NCBI GenBank assembly: GCA_951812925.1 | Contig: OX638368.1 | Span: forward strand, 15,253,187 to 15,317,186 | Source of the DNA: Calliopum simillimum | Taxonomy: Eukaryota > Arthropoda > Insecta > Diptera > Lauxaniidae | Direction of reading: 5' to 3' | Length of the DNA: 64,000 nucleotides | Shown: piece after piece, positions 47,701-57,663 of the stretch | Numbering within the stretch: position 1 is the first letter of the stretch | How the letters are laid out: each line of letters begins with the position of its first letter | Notes under the pieces: model-generated | Seen by the model: the letters and a program-made list of their open reading frames with translations, nothing else | Database searches by the model: none | What the model was told of the DNA's origin: nothing | Position numbers and translations under genes: made by a program

Positions 47701-48257
47701 AGATGGTTTTTTTTTAGATGTTTTTTATTTTAGAGAGAAAAACATATCTAAAGCAGAATATGAGATGTCTGTAAGCTACTATTTGCAGTTGTTAAAAGCT
47801 TTCGCTATGTTAAAAGTTAGGTCATTGTACCGAAAATATATTTAAACTAGTTGCCCGGGAGCGACTTCGTTCCTAATACCCTTTAAAAATCCATCCAGCT
47901 GATGTTATTTGTCCCGGTGCCAGATTTTTTAATATTCCGGGCGAAGCCGAGGGTATTTCAAATTAGAGTTTGTCCAGAAATCTCACTTGATAGCATGTCT
48001 TTGAAAGCAAAAATCATGCAAATCGGATAACTGATTTTTAAATTAAAGGGTTTTCCAAGAACCAAGGCAAGAAAATATCATACAAATCGGACGAATGGTT
48101 CTCGAGTTATGGAGACACGTTGTATTTTATATACTTAGTACTAGTTGCGCAGGAGCAACTTCGTATGATTATGATTATGGTGAAGAATCCATAAATATTA
48201 TTTATTGAATGCTATTGAGAAAAAAAAAGCGCGAAAAAACTGAGAAACGACGCTTAT
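47701..48257. other. Intergenic DNA with repeat scraps
   Basis: No gene seen. ACTAGTTGCCCGGGAGCGACTTCG (near 47847) and ACTAGTTGCGCAGGAGCAACTTCG (near 48140) are two diverged copies of one word pair, suggesting an old duplication. GCGAAGCCGAGGGTATTT near 47942 is reminiscent of a dispersed repeat. Confidence 0.5.
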
Positions 48258-48597
48258 AGCATGTTTCCACCGCAGATTTAAAATGTGATTTAAGGGATTT
48301 TCTGGATTTAGCTCTAAATGTGGGCCATACAAAAATAAATTTATTGCTGCTGAGATTTAACTTAGATCTGTGCATTAATCACAGCAAGGCTACCGATTTT
48401 GGCTGTTTTCGACCAAGTGGCACCCCTGAGCTTTGACAATTGGCATTAACACAAAGCAAATAGAAGATAAATATTAAGAAGACATATACTTTCAAAAATA
48501 GATCTATTTCGGCTTGTGGAAATGGGTAGGATTTAACGATGTGATTTACTAATCTCAGTAGTACTAAATCTCCTATGGAAACATGCTATAAAACTAG
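48258..48597. mobile_element. MITE related to 34856-35220, opposite orientation
   Basis: AGCATGTTTCCACCGCAGAT at the left; GGAAACATGCT at the right, with TAT and ATA outside. Interior blocks (GGCTACCGATTTTGGCTG, TTTTCGACCAAGTGGCAC) are the reverse complement of those in the element in intron 2 of gene C. Non-coding. Confidence 0.75.
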
Positions 48598-49161
48598 AGG
48601 CCAAAAGAACGACGCCAAAAAACTCTTTAACTAAATAAAAAAGTCAGTTCGTCGTGTAGACAACAGACAAGACGAAGTACAATAAATAACGATCTCGCAA
48701 ACGAAGTGGAAAGCGCTCCAAATGCTCAAAATCTAAGGCAAGCTTACGATATCATCCACAGACTATCTGGCAGAAAACTCCAATCGCAAAGACAAAAACG
48801 GAAATCTCTTAACATCAGCGGATGAGCAACTAAAGTGCTTGGAAAGAGAATTATTTTGAAAGACTGAATGCCACGTCTACCACACTCCATCAATCCGAAT
48901 CACCAAATACAAATGCCTATCAAATAACAGCATGCCCAATGACATCAGCTAAAATTCTTCATCCTCTGCTCTCCAGAATTTGGAGCGAAGTCAAAAGTAC
49001 TGAAAGAAGTGCATCTAAGCAAAGTAAGCGAAAAACCAGTTTAGGCCATACGAATGCAACAAGCAGGATTCCTTCGAAACCGATTATGCGTGGTTCAAAT
49101 TAACACCCTAAGAATAATTGCCCAACAAACATGCTGCGCTTGAACTTATCTTTGTAGACAA

Positions 49162-49228
49162 GGGGGGTTATCGTGAATCAAGATTCCCGGGGAATTTTCT
49201 TAAACTGCAATAGAGAATGCACCCATGG
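49162..49228. mobile_element. Partial GGGGGTTATCGTGAAT-family MITE
   Basis: The left half, GGGGGTTATCGTGAATCAAG then TTCCCGGGGAATTTTC, is present; the right terminus is missing and the sequence passes back into retrotransposon copy 3. About 60 bp of the retrotransposon is absent at the site. Confidence 0.65.
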
Positions 49229-49259
49229 TTTTCATTGTAGCGAAGAGGTTTTGTCGCAA

Positions 49260-49448
49260 CCCAGTGTGCCAGACGGTTCAAGTCTTCGCTTTTTTATCCG
49301 TTACGGATCCGTTACTGATCCGTTGGCGGGAGAGATTCCTAAAAAAAAAGCGAATCGTTTTTTTTTTTGGAATTTCTCCCGCAAATGGATCAGTAACGGA
49401 TCCGTAACGGGTAAAAAAGCGAAGATATGAACCGTCTGGCACACTGGG
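49260..49448. mobile_element. 189-bp palindromic MITE with CCCAGTGTGCC ends
   Basis: CCCAGTGTGCCAGACGGTTC at the left pairs with GAACCGTCTGGCACACTGGG at the right. Inner arms carry CCGTTACGGATCCGTTACTG. It is inserted in retrotransposon copy 3: the host sequence resumes as AAAGCCCATAA, so at most an AA duplication is visible. The near-perfect arms explain the overlapping frames on both strands. Confidence 0.8.
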
Positions 49449-49530
49449 AAAGCCCATAATTTTAGTAAGTGCTTTAGTACTTTACCGATCATCTCTGTCA
49501 TTCCCAGACATTTGAAATCAAATGGCGAAT

Positions 49531-51443
49531 ACTTGAAAATTAATGCGTACGAAAGACATCCCGTTCTTGCCTAAAGAATTCAGTGTTACTTATAGTTTTG
49601 CTGAGTCGGCTCGTGGATACTGCTTTAGTATGAACAACATGTCGTATGAGTGACATTTCATATACCGAAAATCTTGTTTATTACAAAATTTCAAATTCAT
49701 GAAAATTTGTCTTTTTTAAAAGTAAAAACAATTACAACAATGTATAGTATAAAATTTTTTAATTTTAATGAACTGTTATTTAAATAACTATACATTTGAT
49801 TTATATTTTTATAATTTCAATTCAAGCATTTTTATTTAATCTAAAAAGATTCGCCTCTAATAAGGTTTGCAATTCATAAAAATTTGAATGCTATGTAAAA
49901 AAAAGCTTTTAATATCCTATGCACATTGATGAGCGTAAATAATTCAAATCAAAGAATTGTAGTTTTCTATTGTTACAATTGAAATCGAATGTTAAATAAA
50001 TCGCTTAATCGTTAAGCAAAATAATAATAATTAAGTATTTTCTTCTTTTTTGTAATACAATCAAAGCAAAGTTTCAATTTCAGGCTAAAAGCGAGTGACT
50101 TTTTTTTAAATAAAAATTAATATTAAATAATCGATACATACAATTCAAGGTGGTTTCTTTTGAATTTTGTACAATGAAAAAACAAACCATAAATAACCTA
50201 CATTGTTAAGCAAATTAATTAGCATAAGTTGAAATAATTAGTAAATTAATTAATTAATATGTATATATATTGCTATATGTTAATTCATTTTTTAAATAGA
50301 ACCGCTTAAAGGTTGAACTAATGTCTTTAGTTTTCTTTTTCTTTTTAACTGAAATCAAAACTTTAGTTTTATGCGCATCCAAATACGTGTATAATATACA
50401 ATTATTATTTAATTTTAATTACAATTTCTTTTTCTTCTATAACTCCTAGCGGCCAAAAAAAAAAACACTTTGCAAGTTACATAAATTACAATTAAAATAT
50501 ATACTATTTTAGGTTAGAAGTGTATCCAATCCTTTGAACAGTAACTTAAAATTTATTTTTAAATAATTGATAAGTAATTATATTCAAAGTGGTTATTATT
50601 CATTCAATCTAATCGGATAAGTCTTTTAATTTCTGCATTTAATGAACTAAAATAAAGTGTTAAAACTGTACATCGCTAAACAATCGCTTAAAATAAGAGT
50701 CTTAATAAAAAAACATACTTGCGTTTCTTTAGAGTTGTAATTAAAATTATTTGTTAAATACAGCGCTTACTTAGCTGCTAAGCAAAGTAAAGATAACTTA
50801 TTAAATAATATTAAAACTATAGCTTTAAGCTCACCTAAACAATTAATATAATATACAATTAAATTTAAATAAAATTACAAATAAATCATATAAAAAATTG
50901 AAAATTACAATTTGAAACTTAAAGTACAATCTAAATAGAATTTATTTTAGTTTAAAAGCAAGTTACTTTTTTAAAACATTTACTTCCAATATTATGTGTG
51001 AAATAGTTTGATTCAAAGTAGTTGTTAATGCAACCTGACAAATGATATTTTCAATTAATTATGTCATTTGTTTAATAAAATAAACATTTTAATAATACTG
51101 TATATTATTAACTAATAACTTTTTAAATAATATCAGAAGTATAGTTTAAGGGCTCATCCAAAAAAATATTAATATTTAATTGAAATAAATAAATTCTAAA
51201 TAAATAAATACATTGAAAATTACAATTTAAAGCTTAAATTACAATCTAAGAACTTATAAATAAATTTATTAATAAATTGCACAAAATAAATTGCAACAAA
51301 ACTCATTGTAAATTATTTTAATTTATAAGTGTACTAAAAAAAAATTAAACAAATTAAGTCATAAAAATTATAATTTTAAACTAAGTTAAGGCGAATAATT
51401 AAAAATAGCATAAAGAATAATTAATTAAAGCTAGTCACTTAAT
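49531..51443. other. Very AT-rich region 3' of bam
   Basis: Nearly all A/T with many AATAAA/TTTATT words on both strands. No frame above about 60 codons. It probably includes the bam 3'UTR at its upper end. Internal similarity is visible: phrases such as TTCAAAGTNGTT and AAAATTACAATT(T)GAA(A)CTTAAA recur at roughly 300-500 bp intervals, pointing to decayed duplications. Confidence 0.55.
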
Positions 51444-54357
51444 TTAATAAGAGCCAATATAACGCATGTCTTCAACTTTGACCGCTTCTCTGTTGCCGAG
51501 TAAAGAAATTTTTTGTGTGTTATCATTATCATCACCATCTCCGCCAACAGCTGTGTTGCTGACGCGTTGCTGATTTAAAATAAATTGTGTCTGTAATACC
51601 GCAGTGTGCATATCTATATTATTATTTGTATTGGCTACAATGGCGCCTTGAGTTTTGAATTTGTTTTCGACAGCCCAGTTAAAAACATGTACGCGTAGAT
51701 TACATTCACGTATTTGATCACATAGTTGTTTCATTAGTAATTCCAAGCGTTCTGCCTGAGCTATTAAAAAGACGACGCAAAATCATTAAATATACATTCT
51801 TTTTAATAAAAAACAGAATTTCTTTATTTTTTTTTGTCTCGATGGTTCCCTAATTAGCATGCCCTCATAATATAGATTGTGGTTAAACCAACTGCGACCC
51901 GTTAAGACTATGAAAACACGTTTATTAATGCTTTGTTTATACTAACAACAATAATAATATTGTATTTAAGATATTATTTACCACAAATTAAAAATTGCAA
52001 CGTTTTTTGTTTTTGCAAAATATAATTTGAATAAATTATTAAATAAAGAATACAGAGCTGACCATATTGTGGTACGCAAAGCAGTGCTTATTCAATTTCA
52101 GTCTTTTCCACATCAAATGGGTCTTTTTTCAATTCAATTCAAACTTTTTCCAAATCAAAATAAACGTTTTCACAACGGGTGGTTAATTTGAAGAAAGTTT
52201 ATTTTGATTCGGAAAAAATTAATTTTGATTTGGAAAAAGTTTATTTTGATTTGAAAAAAGTTTATTTTGATTTGGAAAAAGTTAATTTTGATTTGAAGAA
52301 AGTTAATTTTGATTTGGAAAAAGTTTATTTTGATTTGAAAAAAAGTTTATTTTGATTTGGAAAAAGTTCATTTTGATTTGGAAAAAGTTTATTTTGATTT
52401 GAAAAAAGTTTATTTTGATTTGGAAAAAGTTTATTTTGATTTGAAAAAAGTTTAATTTTATTTGGAAAAAGTTTATTTTGATTTAGAAAGTTTATTTTGA
52501 TTTGAAAAAAGTTTATTTTGATTCGGAAAAAATTAATGTTGTTTTGGAATGTTTATTTTAGTTTGGAAAAAGTTTATATTGATTTGGAAAGTTTATTTTT
52601 ATTTGGAAAAAGTTTGCTTTGATTTGGAAAAAGTTTATTTTGATTTGGAAAAAGTTTATTTTGATTTGAAAAAAATTTATTTTGATTTGGAAAAAGTTGA
52701 TTTTGATTTGGAAAGTTTAATTTGATTTGAATGAAAAAGCTTATTTTGATTTGGAAAAAGTTTAATTTGGCATGGAAAAATTTTTTTTTAATTGAAAATA
52801 GTTTAAATTGAATATCAATTTGGTGTCGAAAAGGTTTAACTTGGAGTAGAATTCCTGTATAGAACGTTTTGGAAAAAAAAAAAAACGCAGATAAGGAATT
52901 TTTTCAATTCAATTTAAACTTTTTCCAAATCAAAATAAACTTTTTCCAAATCAAATAAACGCCTAAAATGATATATCTCTGCACGTTCAGCAAATATCGG
53001 AATGAAACTTGGTTCATAGAATAATATTGTGTCTACCAAACACCTGCCAAAATGTGGAGGAGAATAGAAAGTTTTGGATTCGTAAAAATGTTAAATTTTT
53101 GAAAAAGTTTATATATAATTGAAAGAAAATCAATTTGGTGTGGAAAAGTTTTAACTCAGTGTGGAAATCCTGTATTCAAGATCATCGGAAAAAAAATGTT
53201 TCTGGGTCGATTCTTTGCAAGGTTTCAATAAGTTTTCGTAAAAAAATAAAACAAACAGATAAACAATTTATTCACTAACCTTTAGCTTCTTCGGTAACGA
53301 ATTGTCCTCTTTTGTGTTCCAATTCGACACGTTTGTATACCTCAAATTGTGCAAGTAATTTACGCAATGCCTGAAGGGACTTCTCACACTCGGCATATAT
53401 TTGACGATCATACAATTTATTTGCATTTAAGATGCGCTCTTTGTCACAAATAAAAATTGTGCAATTGCGTGCGGCATACTTTACTTGATACTGAACATTC
53501 ATGGTGTATGGAACGGGTCTTATATCAATGGGTTCATCTGCCACCAGTATACCATAGGGAAAATTATCGTGCAAATAATGATTGAGTTTACGAAAACGTA
53601 GAAAAAGACGCAACACGGCATTTCGTTCCACACTGATATAATAGAAAATGTAATATAAGGAGAAAAAATTCCAATGGTATTAAAATATTTCAATTTACCC
53701 ATCCGCTGGTATTCCCAGTTTTTCCAAATCAATCTCAAATTTATCATCGTCGACTTCCTCACGTAAATATTCGGCTTTTTGTTGTTTAGTGTTATATTTA
53801 CTGTGATGATTATAATTGTTGAATTTTTTATAGGCACCTTGACCGCAACGTTGGTGGTGTCGTTGTTGTTGATGTTGTTGCTGCTGCTGTTCCGCTGCAT
53901 GTGCCGCAGTTGCAGTAGAAATCAATGGTATTGGCTCCGCATTTGGTACAGATTTATTAAAAGATTGTGATCTCAAATAATGGAATTCAAATTTTGGTGG
54001 TGTAACTGAAGCAGCTGTTGCCACATATGTTCTTCCGTATGTTGTTGTAGCATAGCTTATGGGCAATGAAGATGTGGCATAGTTTTGGGTATCGTAAATT
54101 GGTACGATTGCAGCAGCGGCGGCGGCAGCATATGGTTTAACATCTTGAAATTCTTGTTTATATTGGTTCCAGTACATTAGAGCATCAGTACCGATATCTA
54201 CTGTATATTCCGTATTTGCTATTTCTGGTGGATAAAACTGAATAGCCTCATTTTCAAGAAAATCATCTTCCAGCACCAAGGAGTTAAGTTCATTGGAAAT
54301 AGTGTCCAAATTGGCATCTAGCAGTTGAAGTGCAGAACTTTCGGCTGAAGTGGTCAT
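51444..54357 (-). CDS. bam: bag-of-marbles (Bam) orthologue, 3 exons, 442 aa
   Basis: Minus-strand exons 54357-53699, 53632-53280 and 51760-51444, GT-AG and in phase, 1329 nt with the stop. The predicted 442 residues equal the length I recall for Drosophila melanogaster Bam. Recognised by ERNAVLRLFLRFRKL (about 222-236), MNVQYQVKYAARNCTIFICD, YAECEKSLQALRKLL, and RVHVFNW (360-366), matching EHNAVLRL, LNVRYQLQ, YDECDKLL and LSVHVFNW of the fly protein. The N-terminal half is poorly conserved and carries an Ala run (77-83) and a Gln/His tract (157-169). Bam, with Bgcn and deadenylase partners, represses target mRNAs to start differentiation of germline stem-cell daughters; it is cytoplasmic. 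Intron 2 (1.5 kb) holds a minisatellite. A 51-nt 5'UTR intron (54397-54447) is likely. Confidence 0.93.
52140..52780. repeat. 21-bp minisatellite in bam intron 2
   Basis: About 28-30 head-to-tail units of a 21-bp motif with core TTTATTTTGATTTGGAAA, varying between GGAAAAAG and GAAAAAAG, with a few shortened units. The motif also occurs singly at 52915-52950 in inverse orientation (CTTTTTCCAAATCAAAATAA), as at 52095-52165, so the array is bracketed by inverted copies. There is no coding role; it lies wholly inside the intron. Confidence 0.92.
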
Positions 54358-54395
54358 CTCTTTATTTTAATTATAAATTAAATTAAAGCTTGGGC

Positions 54396-54575
54396 TCTGC
54401 AATTGATTAAATTGAATATTGAACTGATTCATTGTCATTTCTCTTACCTTTAAATTGGATTCCAAATAAGAAAGTATTGGAGCTATTCCAACTGAACGGA
54501 GCAGTGACAAGTTAGAAAAGAAAAAGGATTTTTCAAATTTAAAAAATCAGTAAAATTCTCAATTCGCCGCATCTG
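54396..54575 (-). promoter_or_regulatory. bam: bam 5'UTR and putative start-site region
   Basis: Reading the minus strand, CGGCGAATTGAG (near 54570) is followed by GTCACTGCTCC, an initiator match TCAGTT (54495-54490), then ATTTGGAATCCAATTTAAAG and a splice donor GTAAGAG (54447), with an acceptor TTGCAG ending at 54397. The same series, except the TCAGTT, is found upstream of the chimeric gene at 56045-56162. In Drosophila, a Mad/Medea silencer in the bam 5'UTR shuts the gene off in stem cells; I do not see a clear copy of its consensus here. Confidence 0.55.
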
Positions 54576-54762
54576 TTGTACTCAGAAGGTGGTAGCTGTC
54601 AAATTTGACAGCAATGCAAAAAAAAGACAGGGTGTTACCGAACTATGTTTTTATTATAACATTGAATTTAAAAAAACTCATCGAAAGATGCAAAATTATT
54701 TTAAATTACATAAACATGTTCTATTGTTATATATAGATAAAGTTAAAAAATATAAAGCCTTT

Positions 54763-55139
54763 AGGGGTTCATCCATTCATTATGTCATATTGTTAGGGGA
54801 GAGGGGGTTTCCAAATTTTTGACAAAACGTGCCAGAGAGGGCTCCGGGTTCTTGAAAATTGTGATGCCACAAAAGTTAAATCTAAAATTTTCGAAAATAT
54901 ATACCTACGTATGTATATGTCCTTTACTTATGTGTCAAATTTCATTCATATGGGTCAAACAGTTTCTGAGATATATCGAATTTTGGATTTTAGGAGTATG
55001 GCACCGCCCATGAAATCAAATCAAATCAAATCGAAAATTTGTTAATGTGACATCACAATGTAGGGGGTGGTCAATGAGAAAGTGACACGGGGATCCAGTA
55101 AACTTGATTTTCGTAAGACATGATTTATGGACGACCCCT
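54763..55139. mobile_element. MITE with AGGGGTYCRTCCAT ends
   Basis: AGGGGTTCATCCATTCATTA at 54763 is mirrored by CATGATTTATGGACGACCCCT ending at 55139; the next inner block contains (A)TGTCA and GGGGG words. It resembles a family of short elements common in insects whose ends read AGGGGYCGTCCATAAATTA. A related end lies near 61141 (AGGGGCTGTCAATAAATTATG). Non-coding; it separates the bam promoter from the chimeric gene. Confidence 0.65.
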
Positions 55140-55385
55140 GTTCTTAAACTGAAAATAAACTTATTTAGACATTGGCCAAAAAACAATTCAAATGTAAAGT
55201 AAACCAAAAAAATTTCTTTAAATTTTTATTTGAAACAAACTCATATTTTTTTCCAAAAATCAACTCAAACAAAATCATTTTTCAATATCCTTAACTAGTT
55301 TCAAAAGAAAATAACATTTATTGTTTATCGTCAGGAACTGCTACCCATGTACTTAGAACAAATCGGGAAAGCTTACTTAAAACAT

Positions 55386-55973
55386 TTATTGATGCTTTCT
55401 ACGGAATGTGTAACCTGTATAAAAGAAATAAAGATATATTAGTTTATACTAAAAAAAAGGCCAAGGAAAAATCAGTTTACCCTCAAAAGGCTTGGCGTGT
55501 CCAACAGTTGGCTGACACAGAATTCTGGCACATTCCGCACAAACAGCAATGCCTTGAACGTAACTGCCGACTGTTGTAATCCTATAGCAACCAGGACATT
55601 TCTTTTGATGTAGTAGCTGCTGATGCTCGGCTGCATGTGCAGCAGCTGCAGACGAAATCAATGGTATGGGCTGCACACTTGGTACAGATTTATTGGAAGA
55701 TTGTGAATTCAAATATTGGAATTCAAATCCTGGTGGTGTAGTTACCGCATTATTTCTTCTGTATATTGTTGAATTGCTCATTGCAGGTGTAGAATAGTTA
55801 TGGGTATTGTAAATTGTTGCGACGGGATAACTATCTTGAATTTGTTTATATTGATTCCAGTAGAATAGAGCAGTTTCAGGTATATCATCCAGCAAAGAGT
55901 CAAGTTCTTTAGAAACTTTATCCAAATTGGCATCTAGCAATTCAAGTGCAGAACTTTCGGCTGAATTGGTCAT
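55386..55973 (-). CDS. Chimeric gene: bam N-terminal exon fused to RpS27 (eS27) zinc-ribbon end
   Basis: Minus-strand exons 55973-55481 and 55414-55386 (66-nt GT-AG intron) give 522 nt and 173 residues. Residues 1-123 are collinear with Bam exon 1 (start MTNSAESSALELLDANLDKV, against MTTSAESSALQLLDANLDTI in bam; later FEFQYLNSQSSNKSVP and PIPLISSAAAAHAAE). Residues 125-173 match the C-terminus of ribosomal protein eS27: KCPGCYRITTV, CAECARILCQPT and EGYTFRRKHQ at the end. All four zinc-binding Cys (126, 129, 145, 148) are kept. The eS27 N-terminus (MPLAKDLL...) is absent from the window. The last intron interrupts the EG(Y) codons, so the RpS27 part came from genomic DNA, not retroposed mRNA. 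AATAAA on this strand is at 55322-55317. The function is unknown; several substitutions in the eS27 part suggest it no longer serves the ribosome. An upstream in-frame ATG exists, but I chose the one aligned with bam. Confidence 0.8.
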
Positions 55974-56029
55974 CTCTTTATTTTGAAATAAAAATTCTAA
56001 TTCAAGCTTGATTTTTATTTTGGATTGAT

Positions 56030-56165
56030 TCATAGTCATTTGTATTACCTTTAAATTGGATTCCAAATATGAAAATATATTTAACCCTTGTAGCAGTGAA
56101 AAGTAGAAAAGGAAAGGACTTTTTTGAAATTTAAAAAATCCGCATTGTTCAATTCGCCGCAATTT
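56030..56165 (-). promoter_or_regulatory. Duplicated bam 5' region upstream of the chimeric gene
   Basis: The minus strand reads TTGCGGCGAATTGAACAATG, a TTTTTTAAATTTCAAAAAAG-like stretch, TCACTGCTACAAGGG and ATTTGGAATCCAATTTAAAG followed by GTAATAC, in the same order as at bam. The splice-donor context is retained (GTAATA instead of GTAAGA), but the matching acceptor is weaker. The chimera may therefore inherit bam-like germline transcription. Confidence 0.6.
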
Positions 56166-56169
56166 TTTG

Positions 56170-57232
56170 TTCTCAAGTTTGACAGAACTGTGAAAAAGTA
56201 CAGGGTGACACAGATTTATATTTTTTATTAATCGTCGAATTTGATAAATTAGTAAGTGTGTATACGTATATGTATTATGAGTTGATTATTCCGTGGTGCA
56301 ATTAAACCTTAACTCAAAGAAATAAAACTATTAAAAACGAATAAGTCCAAAAAAAAACATAGTTACTAGTAAAACTGTAGAAATTTGTATTGACTGTTAC
56401 AGCACTTACAAGTTTGCGAGGTTTTTGAGACATTTACACGTTTTAAGGAATACCCTAATCAAATTTTATGGTTTTTTAACAGTAGATATTTAAAATGAAA
56501 GTGAATGAAGTAAAAAATATACCAAGTGAGGGAAAACCCAATCTTGTACGTGTATACAATACTACAAACCCTCCATATTTGTTACAACTGAAATCTGATC
56601 CAATTCCATTCAATTGCGCTTCATATTCTTATGATTTTTGAGTTAATCTCAGATTTAAGTCACGGTTGCATCAACCCATTTTCGGCCATTTGACCATTTT
56701 CAATAATTTTTTAAGCTATGAAGGTAAATTGTATCAAAAAGATTTTTTTTAGTATTGTACCTTGTATCAGGCCCGCGCACACGGGGTTATTTTGGGGGTT
56801 CAAACCCCCCAGTAAGATCTTTTTCCATATAAAACGGTACAAATTTAGAGTTAAGGATATTGTTGCTTGGTTTTTTATATGAAAAATCCCTCCCCCCCAA
56901 GACCAAATATTGCGCACGGTGCTGCCTTATACACGTATTACTTGGATCTTTTGGCTGTTCAAAAATATTATTCTGCAATTCTGCACCCCCCTCCATTAGC
57001 TTGATGGGGGTGGTTGAAAAATGCTTTGTCGATAGACCTTTTTTTAAAAAAATTATTAAAAATATAAAATAATCACAATTAAAAAAATTAATGATGAGAT
57101 TTAATAGCCAAAGAACCAGACTATGATTTGGAATCCAAAAATTAACACCCTGTCAACACCTAACAGGTACCGATATGAGTCAAAGCTAGTATTCGATTAA
57201 TCAAACATTTTCGGTAAAAAAAGGCTGCCCAT
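56170..57232. other. Intergenic DNA, no gene seen
   Basis: AT-rich. Around 56740-57060 there is a stretch with inverted short words (GGGGGTTCAAACCCCCC) and a weak G+C rise, perhaps an old insertion. The frames at 56711-56996 (minus) and 56860-57072 (plus) overlap each other and have no family signature. Confidence 0.5.
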
Positions 57233-57663
57233 TAAGCTGGGTCGATCCCCATACAAAAAAAAAAATCGTTTTTTTCCCCACATCCTAATATGTTCTTTGG
57301 CTTATAGATAGACTTCCCACAAAATATTTTGGCTCTGGAGAAAACTGATGGTGCTAGAATTTTCTTTGGGCCAAAAACACAAAATTTGTATGGAAAACTT
57401 TTTTGTTTGGCTACATAGAGCAAAACAAAAATTTGCAAAAATCAAGCATGAAAAATGGTTATGTTATGCATAAAAAGTTTTTCGATAATCGCGCTCTGTC
57501 TCAGGATATTGATTTTAGAAACAGTGAAAAATCTCTAATTTCAAACGAATCACCCGTTGAATATTTTGCCTGAAAATATGCTACGTGTTTTATAATTTCA
57601 AAAATGCTGATTTTTATAGTACTAGCATTCTTTTGAAATTTGTAATGAATTAATTTTCATTTT

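Larger units (their letters stand above)
48610..49530 (+). pseudogene. Non-LTR retrotransposon fragment, copy 3, interrupted by two MITEs
   Basis: Sequence with many frame breaks follows the same order as copies 1 and 2: TTGAAAGACTGAATGCCAC, TCAAAAGTACTGAAAGAAGTGC, CAAGCAGGATTCC, CGATTATGCGTGG, CTTGAACTTATCTTTGTAGAC. A GGGGGTTATCGTGAAT-type MITE (49162-49228) follows, then retrotransposon again (CGAAGAGGTTTTGTCGCAA), a second small palindromic insert (49260-49448), and then AAAGCCCATAATTTTAGTAAG. It is the oldest-looking of the three copies. Confidence 0.75.

Noticed and set aside
49173..49501. Overlapping 60-85 codon frames on both strands near 49.3 kb
   Set aside because: They lie across the palindromic MITE 49260-49448 and mirror each other (for example FAFLSVTDPLLI and FAFLPVTDPLLI), so they are by-products of its symmetry.
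53779..53970. A 63-codon plus-strand frame rich in Leu opposite bam exon 1
   Set aside because: It is the complement of the Gln/His repeat in bam (CAG/CAA repeats read as Leu-rich on the other strand), not a gene.
55500..55600. A functional, complete RpS27 gene at the chimeric locus
   Set aside because: The eS27 N-terminal half is missing; Bam-like sequence occupies its place in one continuous frame.
55974..56162. N-terminal extension of the chimeric gene from an upstream in-frame ATG at 56162
   Set aside because: The alignment with bam places the start at 55973 in the shared AAAGAGATG context, and the upstream codons correspond to the bam 5'UTR and its intron, including the splice donor.
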